Assembly (NCBI GenBank): GCA_030062745.1
Contig: CP099854.1
Location: 17,747,337-17,811,336, forward strand
Direction of reading: 5' to 3'
DNA length: 64,000 nucleotides
Origin: Capitulum mitella
Taxonomy: Eukaryota > Arthropoda > Thecostraca > Pollicipedomorpha > Pollicipedidae
The notes under the pieces were generated by a model, which did no database searches, was not told where the DNA came from, and saw only the letters and a list, made by a program, of their open reading frames with translations. The translations under genes were made by a program, and so were the position numbers. Positions 1 to 9,800 of this stretch are shown here, in pieces. Within the stretch, counting starts at the first letter, position 1, and the number at the start of each line of letters is the position of its first letter.

Positions 1-207
1 AGAGTTCCTAAAGTGAAACCGGAGTTTCTCCAATTTCCCTTCCTCCTTCTCTGTCAGCTGTTTCCCCTGCCTAATCACTCCATCACACTGCTCATTTAAA
101 TAGCCCTGAACGGTCTCCTGGTCTCTACGGGTCTGCCGGTCTTTCCAGTTCACCCAGAGCGTCTCCATGTCGCGACGCCCTCCATTCGACCACTTAAAAA
201 CCTCCAT
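1..207 (-). CDS. Unrecognised open frame, partial, runs off the left edge
   Basis: Reading the minus strand from an ATG at 207-205, 69 codons run to the window edge without a stop. The predicted peptide is hydrophilic and rich in Arg, Glu and Gln, with Trp residues near its start, and looks protein-like rather than repetitive. It does not resemble the part of Sec24 expected just after the exon at 617-823, so it is either an unrelated coding piece such as a transposon ORF in the Sec24 intron or a chance open frame. The 37-bp tandem repeat begins immediately upstream of the ATG, so the true start is uncertain. I do not recognise the family. Confidence 0.3.
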   Translation of the reverse strand, partial: MEVFKWSNGGRRDMETLWVNWKDRQTRRDQETVQGYLNEQCDGVIRQGKQLTEKEEGKLEKLRFHFRNS

Positions 208-566
208 ATCCCCATCCCCCGCCCACCACCCTGAGCGTCCCAACATCCCCATCCCCCGCCCACCACCCTGAGCGTCCCAACATCCCCATCCCCCGCCCAC
301 CACCCTGAGCGTCCCAACATCCCCATCCCCCGCCCACCACCCTAAGCGTCCCAACATCCCCATCCCTCGCCCACCACCCTGAGCGTCCCAACATCCCCAT
401 CCCCCGCCCACCACCCTGAGCGTCCCAACATCCCCATCCCTCGCCCACCACCCTGAGCGTCCCAACATCCCCATCCCCGCCCACCACCCCCCCGCCCACC
501 ACCCTGAGCATCCCAACATCCCCATCCCCCGCCCACCACCCTGAGCGTCCCAACATCCCCATCCCT
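200..566. repeat. 37-bp tandem minisatellite in a Sec24 intron
   Basis: About nine copies of a C-rich 37-bp unit containing CATCCCCATCCC and CACCCTGAGCGTCC, with a few substitutions and one shortened copy near 478-495. The period is not a multiple of three, so open frames crossing it cycle through all three readings and are not genes. It lies just downstream, in transcript sense, of the 617-823 exon. Confidence 0.9.
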
Positions 567-616
567 CCGCTCCTCGTCTTAAACACCAACACGTCCCCAT
601 CCCCTAGGTGCCTCAC

Positions 617-823
617 CTTGAGCGCCTCCATGCCGGCCTGGATGGCCGGTCCCAGCACCACCTCGGTCTCGCGCGTGTGGGCGAACATGGCCGGCAGCTG
701 CTCCATCAGGCTGTCGATCACGGCCTCCGCCTCGGCCACGTCCACCAGCAGGCCGTCCACCAGCGGCACAAACATGTCCTGCACGTCGCCGACCACCATC
801 ATCTGCGGCTGCGCCAGGCAGGC
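617..823 (-). CDS. Sec24: Sec24 exon: trunk domain, QPQMMVV to QAGMEALK
   Basis: 207 bp, phase 0 at both ends. The acceptor reads CGTTGCAG before GCCTGCCTG and the donor is AAG|GTGAGG. It encodes LAQPQMMVV...MFVPLVDG..., an acidic helix, then MFAHTRETE and [11 protein letters not shown], a run conserved across Sec24C/D trunk domains. The first part of this exon and its acceptor are copied imperfectly in the upstream intron (866-1,020). Confidence 0.95.
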
Positions 824-3800
824 CTGCAACGCACGGAGAAGCGTTAGAGCAGGGCTGCAACACAGCAGGGAAACATGCCCTCCACCTCCGCGACCATCAT
901 CTGCGGATGTGCCAGGCAGGCCTGCAACGCACGGGGAAGCACTGAAGCAGGGCTGCGACGGAGCAGAGAAACATGTCCCGAGGCAATGCTACAACAGCAC
1001 AGGGAAACATGTTCTCCACGTTCCCGGCCACCCTTTCTGTGACACCGCCCATCCCGTCTGCAGCGCGTGACAGGACATCACCACCTCAGTACCTGACGAG
1101 CAAGACGCCACGCCCACGCATCGGCGATTCTTTCCGCAACAGCCCAGACCACGACCAACCAGGTCGACAGTTCGCAAACGGAGAGCACCGTCCGGGCAGC
1201 CGGCCGCGGCTCACCTTGACGTTGAAGAAGTGCACCACGTTGCTGTACGTGATGAAGCCGACCTTCATGTTGGACGCCGTCTGGTTCACGTCCACGGGCA
1301 GCTGACGGAGGACCTGGAGGACGGAGAGCGTCACGCGGGCTCCAGGAGGTGCCCGTAGGGAGGGGTCCGTACCGCCAAGCCAGGGGGACAGGGGCACGCG
1401 GGGCGGCCGTCGGTAGCACGCACCCCTTCAGCTCGGCCCCCAGGGTCGAATGACGCGGCCACAGTGGGTGCACCTTCACTCGATGTGCGGGCAGCGCTCA
1501 AATTAAGAAACCTGTTCAACAAATCGCTGAGCGACTCTGTTTTCCACATTTTTGCGCGTGCAGAAAACTGCTTTCCACGAGTGATGTCTATTCCAGACTG
1601 GCTGGCCTAATGTGACATCCGTTCCATTCCAAACGGTGAAAAGAGTACCTCCTTCATGTTGTTGCACAGCAGGTGGACCAGGCCCGACTTGACGTTGTTG
1701 TAGGAGACGTCGATCAGGAATATGTAGGCCGGCGGCTTCGGAAATTCGTTGTTCTGCGGTTGGAAGAGTCAAAGATCACTGTAAGATCCTACCGCGCGCA
1801 CGCACAGTATACCATAGCAGTTTATCAAACAAAATAAACAAATCAAATAATAAATCAAACACAGAATGAAGTAATGCAGCAAGGCGATCAGTACCCCATC
1901 TGCGGCCATTTTCTTGGGTCCATCTTTCAGTATCGTTGCGACGGTCCACACCAATGCGTTCTTGTATCGCTGATCATGTACAAAAGGCACGGCCCTTCAG
2001 CACGGCCAAAACGCCCGCGGCAAGATGTCGTTCCACTGCGCCACGCCAACGCGCTCGGCAGTTGTCAGGGACTGCTTCCCAGACCAGAGCCTCCGCCTCC
2101 GAGTCCACAACAGCCCAAGCAGTGTTGCCGGAAAAAAACAATTGCGTATTTGACCGCGCGTGTTTCTGATGTCCCTTCATTCTCTCTGTAACTGATTCAG
2201 CCGTCGTCGATGCGCTACGCGATAAGCAATCAACGTTTTCAAGCCATCGCCGACGTTCCAGGACGATCATCAGCGTAGACCCACCCCTGCCTTTCCAGGG
2301 AGCGCGGGCGTGTGCTCCAAAGGACCTCGCTCCTCCCACGCTCTGTGCGGCAGTTTCCTTCGCCTGGGACACTCCATCCTCTCATTATCCACCGGCACAG
2401 CCGTTTTCAGTAACTTTCCGAAAGACGGTGACTCGTTTTCCCTGATCTGCCCCGAACGTTCGCGGTGGACGGCGCTGGGACCCGGGCCCACATCAACCAG
2501 AACTCGCCAACCAGACGCTGACCCCACCAGCCAAGTGGGGACCCAACTCCGGCCACCCAGAGCGCGTTCTCCCACCAGCCAGTCAGAGCACGGCACGGCC
2601 TCGCCTGCCTCTGCCGTCGCTCACCCTGCAGTACTCCTTGGTGCACACGAACTCGTAGGCTCCCATGCAGAGCTCGGGCCGCTCATACTTGTCCAGTCGC
2701 TGGCCGGTGTGGTCCAGGTGCTGGAAGTACTCCTGCGGCACTGCGGGCGGCGCGCACACCGCGTCACGTGACCGACAGGGTCGCGCTGCGCCGGCCTCTC
2801 GTCGCGCGCAGACGCCAGGCCGAGATGTCGGCTTTATCGACAGTGAATACAGAATGGGATGACGATCACCATGTAGATGACGCCACAGTAAAATGACCCG
2901 CACGGCAAGAAATGCCCTGAATTACAGCTACGGATGACCTGGAAGATGGTTGCGAGACCAACCCACCGTGAGGCACAAGTGGGCCTCAGTGCTAGCATGA
3001 CGATCACTGTACGCATAAATCAACCTTATCCCTAAAACAACTGATACTACACCACAACACGACAAAGATTCCGAAAACTCAACTCTGCCTGCCCATATCG
3101 CAGAACCCACCGCCTACGGTGCAATATCCCAAATATACCGTCATGCTTTTTAAATCAAAGAACGAGGGATTCAACCACCACAGCCACTCCGCGCAGCAGC
3201 AGCTCACGTCGAGCTCGAGGACGGAACACTGCACGACAGTGGACCGAACCCACGACCTTCCGAGCCTCGCAGTCGACCGCCGGCGCGCCCACCTTCCGTG
3301 TTGGCCTTGCAGAACGGGCAACTGAAGCGGCGGCCGCCGTCGATGAACGTCATGAAGGGGCACATGTAGGCCTTGCAGCGGATGCAGCGGACCGGACCCA
3401 GGGCGCCCATGTCGACCACGGGCGGTGGCATCTCGCCCTCAGGCAGCTCGGCCAGCGGCGCGATACTCAGCGCCAGTGGGATACCCGTCTGTAGGGTCAC
3501 CCAGGGGTCACAAAGAGGTCATACGGCCTGATATTCAGCGCCAGCGGGATACCCGTCTGTCGGGTCACCCACAGGTCACTCAGGGGTCACACAGAGGTCA
3601 TACGACGCCATACTCAGCGCCAGCGGGATACCCGTCTGTCGGGTCACCCACAGGTCACTCAGGGGTCACACAGAGGTCATATGACGCGATATTCAGCGCC
3701 AGCGAAACACCCGTCTGTCGGGTCACCCAGGGGTCACACAGGGGTCACAGAGGTCATATGACGCGATATTCAGCGCCAGCGGGATACCCGTCTGTCGGGT

Positions 3801-6800
3801 CACCCAGGGGTCACACAGGGGGTCACATAGGGGTCACACAGGGGTCACACAGAGGTAACACAGAGGTCATATGGAGCGGTACTCAGCGCCAGCGAGATAG
3901 CCGTCAGTCGGGTCACCAAGGGTCACACAGGGGTCACACAGAGATCATATGGCAAGATACTCAGCGCCAGCCGGATATCCGTTTGTCAGGTCATTCAGAG
4001 ATGGCACAGACGTCATATAGAGGTGACAAGGCGCGATACTCAGCGTCTGTGGGATTTGTTTGTTTGTTTGTCGTTTAACGTTTGTCGGGTAACCCAGGGA
4101 CCATATGGAGGTCACGCAGAAGTCACATAGAGGTCAAATAGGGGTCACACGGATGAAGATGAGTGCCAGAGGGATACCCGTTTCTGGTTTACTCAGGGGT
4201 CACGTAACAGTCACACAGGCGTTGTATGGGTCACTCAGGGGTCATATGGAGGTCACACTGAAGTCATACGGGCAACGATGAGTGCCAGTGGGATATCTTA
4301 TTATCGGGTCACACAGTCGAGACGCCTGTGCCATCCAGGTCATTTAGAGGCTACATGCCACGGGTCACAAAGGTCACAAGAGGCGACGTTAAGCTCACAA
4401 AGTTCGGACAAAATACGTGACAGCGGGGCAAACGTAAGTCGGACATCATAAACGGGCCTGGTGAAACCAAGTTCACATGGGCTCTCTGAGTTTATTCACT
4501 AATCACAATAAGTTTCACAAGGGCTACGATGGACTCAAAAACGCGCTACTGGGTGTCACTGGGACCACCATCTGTCACGCCACACAGGGGGCATAGAAAT
4601 GTTAGTACATGGTGATGAAGATCACTGGGACGCCCATTTACATTTACAGGCGCTCATTAATACAGTAGCCCCAGGGAGGCCACAAGAATGACGGCCCTCA
4701 TCACAACCCAAACCCCAACCAGTACTAACCAACCCACAATGCCAAACCCCTGACTGCCTCGCTTTACACTGCAAGAAAGTCACACATGTTAACAACGTAC
4801 CAGGATTCCCGTATCCAGCATCAGCCCGCTGGCAGCCCCTCCCCCCTCCCCCGCCTTGGTTCAAGATTTGGGGGATACGAGGGTCAGAAAATTTACCCTC
4901 GGTAAAGTCTAAATCTGAGTCTGGGTTCTCAAACTCCAGGATCAATCAGGACCTCTGAACCCGTTCATTTCCAGTCAGAGCCTATGGCAACGACTGAAAA
5001 CAAACGGCCTGAAATCCTACGCAGGACCTTCCCCCAACACCTGTGCGAGTCTCCAGACGTGCTCCCGGCGCCTATCCACCACTTGCCGGTGGATATATCC
5101 ACATATATCCATATATCCATAGCCCACCGGCCGCGCTGACCTGTTTCAGCATGTCGGGACTGATGGGCACGTTGTACATGGAGCTGCGGATCAGGCGCGG
5201 CGAGGCGTTGCCCTGGTCGACCACCGTGAACTGGGTGGTGACCAGCGGCGGCACCTGGCCCTTGGCATTGGTCACGAACTGGCCCGACCGGTTCGCCTGG
5301 TCGTCCGCCATCACCTGGATCTGCGCAGCCGGGGGCGTGCGGGGTCAGAGGGCACGGACGTGCCCGGGTCAGGGGTCAACAGAGAGGTCAACTGGGGAGG
5401 GGAGGGTCAGGTGGGCGAGGCGTGGTCAAGCGAGGGGGGGGGCAGGGCCACGTGGGGGAGACGTGGTCGAGTGAGGGACATGGTCAGATGAAGGGGCATT
5501 GTCAGACGACGGGAGGGGTGGTCAGACAAGGGGTCAGATGAAGCAAGCAGTGAAGTGAGCAGTGTGTTCACGTGAACGATTGGTTGGTTGGTTATTGGGG
5601 GTTAGGGGCGCACCGACTGCAGGGTCATTCGGCGCCCAATTCACGTGAACGAATGGTCACGTGAGAAAGCACTGTTACGCGGGGGAGACGTGGTCAGGGG
5701 ACGGCGGGGCCCAGTGGGGACACCTCGCAGAATGAGGAATGCCATGCGAGAAAGTCTGGCCGGACAGATGACATGACCATATGAGGGGAAAGGAAGGTTC
5801 GATAGAGAGGGATGCCATCAAGCACAGCGGCCTCGTCAGACACGTACAGACATTGACAGGTACCGAGGGCAAGGCTGAATTGGAATGGAAGTGGGATGCA
5901 GTCCGCCGGGGAATGTTCTCCTTCATGGCAGTACGTGGGTTTCTATGAGGGATAACAAGTCCTCGATAAGGAAGGATGACACACCATCTAGGCACATAAT
6001 GACGTTACATCTGATGCACAAAATTCCTTATCAGCTGCCTATTTCTGACGATGTAACAAAAAACGACCGCACACACAATGCCAGATTGTACAGTTCAAGA
6101 CAAGAGACACCACAACCAAGACACCATAAATCAAAACCAAAATGAAATCAAAATGGCGCAACAGAGCATCCACGTTCACCACCATTTACACTTCAGGCCG
6201 TGTAACAGAAATCCCAATCAAACAGTTCCAGCCTCTCCGCTCCACCAGCCCAAACGGCCGCGGAAACTCACCGGCGACGGCATCTGGTCAGGATCCAGCT
6301 TCTTCGGCCCGGCCATCTGTCCGCCGGGCGCCATGCCTGGCATGCCGGGCCGTCCCATGCCCGGTCCGGCAGGCATGTGGCCGTACCCGCCGGGTCCGGG
6401 CGGCGGCGGACCGCCCGGGCCCGGGTAGGAACCGCCGGCGCCCGGCGGCGGCGGCATGCCCGGCATCGACGATGGCGGCATGCCCATCGGCGGCATGCCC
6501 GGCATCGACGATGGCGGCATGCCCATCGGCGACATGCCCGGCAGAGACGCCGGGGGCATGCCCGGCATGGACGACGGGGGCATGCCTGGCATGGAAGCTG
6601 AGGGCATGCCCGGCATGGATGCCGGGGGCATGCCGGGACCATGCTGTCCCTGCGGCGTCATGCCCGGCATGGGCGCCGGCGGCATGCCCATCGGAGACAT
6701 GCCCGGCATGGGCGGCGGCCGCATGCCAGTCATGCCGGGCGTGTGCGGCGCGCCCGCCTGCCCCGGCAGTGAGGCCGTCGGGTAGCGCTGCTGAAGACTG

Positions 6801-9800
6801 GGTGACGGGCCGCCGTTGGTGTGCGGGCTCGGCCTGCGGCGGCGGCGGCGGGTCAGAGGTCACTCGGCGGCGGCGGGTCAGAGGTCACTCGGCGGCGGCG
6901 GGTCAGAGGTCACTCGGCGGCGGCGGGTCAGAGGTCACTCGGCGGCGGCGGGTCAGAGGTCACTCGGCGGCTGGGCCAGAGGTCACTCGGCGGCGGGTCA
7001 GAGGTCACTCGGCGGCGGCGGCGGGTCAGAGGTCACTCGGCGGCGGCGGGTCAGAGGTCACTCGGTGGCGGCGGGTCAGAGGTCACTCGGCGGCGGCGGG
7101 GTCAAGGAAGAGGCCACTCGGTGACGGCGACCTCGGAGATCAGGTCACCCGCCGGCAGACAGGCAGAAGGATAGGTGACAAGGCAAAGAGCCCGACAGTC
7201 GGATGCGTGTCGTCGGCAGCAGACAATATAAAGCAATTGGTGGGAGACACGCTTGGCGAACAATTCGGCAGTCAACCAACGTTGAGCATTACTACTAGCA
7301 TACTACATCGTACTAGGAAGTCACGCAGCAAAAGACACAAACATCAGGGCAGAACGACCGGCAAACACAGATGTCCAGCAGGCTAGTCAGGAGAGCATTG
7401 CGACCGAGCAAGTATCCCCGATTTCGACTGCCTGGTTCCTTTCACATCGCAACACCTCACGCCGGTCGTCCCAGCGTCGAAAAACTCCGCTTCCACCCGG
7501 GCTCGAACCCGTAACCTCCCGAGCCCGCCCCACCGTCCCCACCGTGCGTCTAAGGCGCGCCGTACCCGGGCGGAAAGGGTGCCATCGGCGAGCCGTGCAG
7601 GCCGTTCTGGGCGGGCGAGGCGCCGGGCGGGCCGCCGGGCGGGCCGGGCGGGCCGGGCGGCCGCAGCGGTCCGCCCGCCGGCGTCCGTGGTCCTCCCGGC
7701 GGCCCCGGCGGCGACTTGAGGCCGGCCGCGCCGCCCGCCGACGGTGACATCTGGCGGAGGGAGGAGGAGTTAGCGTCGCCGCACGCTGGCGAATCGCAGG
7801 CATTACGCGGACACGAACGGGTCGGGCATACAGTTGTCTGCTGCGTCGAGAGACGATCAGGAACGTTTGCTGCGGAGGAAATCTACGCTGCTAAGCAACC
7901 GTTCAGCATGAACACATGCACATCTTGACTTTCACTTTGGGGGTTTTCCCGACAAACGACAACTACATATTTTTGCATTTGTTTCCACAGCCAGCAAAAA
8001 TGACATGCTTTCTTACACACAGTGCACAAAGCTCGCAAGCATTTGCGCAACACAACCAATGCGTCGATCGTCAGCAACACATCACTTAACGACCAGCAAG
8101 TTTCCAAGCATGAGGAAAACTCACCAACATTGTTACATTCACTCGCTGCCACGGCAGGTCGTAGCTGTTGATGTTTCCAAACGCAATGTCCGTACTTAAC
8201 ACGGTGCCTTGCTCTGCTTACACTTTCCACAGACGGGGGACCCTTTCGGGTCACAACCTCTCACGCCGGTAGCCACGGGCTACAGCAAAACACCGCCGCT
8301 ACCCGGCCTCGAGCCGGGGACCTCTCGGCCACCAGACGAGGCCCCCACCCCACCACGCCGCCCTGCGCCCGTACACCCTCAGGCCACCACGGGGGTGTGG
8401 GGGAGGGGGGGTCAACTCACCACGGGGGTGCCCAGGTTCATGGTGGCCAGTCCGCCAGCCAGGCCGGCCGGGGTAGTCGGCGTGCGAGGCGGGAACCCTG
8501 CGGGTGCGCCGGGTCCGCAGGCCGCCTGAAACACACGCGGCTGTTTAGTTTGGGAGCCACAGTGCCGCAGGCTGCCTGAAACACACGCGGCTGTTTAGTT
8601 TGGGAGCCACAGGGCCGCAGACCGCCTGAAACGCACGCAGCGGTTTAGTTTGGGAGCCACAGGGCCGCAGGCTGCCTGAAACACACGCAGCCGTTTAGTA
8701 TGGGAGCCACCAAGACGCAAGCCGCCTGAAACACACGCAGCTGTTAAGTTTCACGCGGCCCTTTAGTTTGGGAACCACCGAACCGCCGGATAATCGTGCC
8801 ACGGGGTCAGTTTGTGGGCCGCCACATCCATAGACCTGAAACTGAAATAAACAGCTTGAGAATATGATGAATGGAAATGTCGAGCTTAAAAACTGAAAAT
8901 GAAAACGCACAATCTGAAGGCCAGTGGAATGCGAGTCGCATGAAATACGCGCGAAACTTTGTTCGACAATCATCGCACTGTACGTCGGCCGAAACACAAG
9001 GCGGGTTCAGATTGAGAACCACCAGACCGCAGACCACTTGAAACGGCACACGGGCTCAGTATGAAGGCCACCGTGCCAAGATAACGTGAGGTGCGGCGAC
9101 CTCGGTTTGAGAACCACCCAAAGACGACGACTGGCAACTGGCCGTAATCGGCACACTGATCGACGGCTAAATAATGCACACACATACCACCTGCTTTGGA
9201 CGCATACGTCCCTGTTAGCTCGGTCGACAAAGACAAGGACTAAAAATTGCAAGGTTGTGGCCTCGAATTTCGACACGGCCAGCTCTCGGCCGGTGACACG
9301 TGTAGTGTGCATTAGGCACCAGATGGACGAGTCGAAGTGGCCGTGAGCCCCAACCCGCATCAACCAACCCTTCCGACGCATACCGCGTAGTCGGTTCTCC
9401 TTCATTTGTAAACATGCACGGGACTTAGGCCGCACTCTGCTGTCATTACAGCTCCACGCCAAGATACCATGGTTCGACAATAATTCAACTGTGCATGATT
9501 CAGTTCAAAACATCTTTGGGCTTTCATTCGACCCTTCATTTTTCTTTTGGAACGGCTCCAATGACGTTAAAAACCTACCCTGACGCAGGCCATCTTGTCT
9601 TGCACATAATCACCCAATGACAGTCATTGTTCATGGCTTGATGAGCTTCACAGACAACATGTAAACCACATCCACATTTTTCAAGAGCCCTCTTCGCAGT
9701 GTAACGAAACGCTACATGACACGGCAGACGTGAGGTCAGCTCCGTATGAGAACCGATGTAAGCATGACTTACATAACACAAACAGTGATGTAAGTGGACA

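Noticed and set aside
3425-4078. 217-codon plus-strand frame
   Set aside because: Built of the degenerate exon-edge repeat; no family motif and antisense to the zinc-finger exon at its start.
6142-7386. 414-codon plus-strand frame opposite the Sec24 tail exon
   Set aside because: It is antisense to the Sec24 exon and runs through the 25-bp repeat. The minus strand has correct splice sites and the [11 protein letters not shown] motif.
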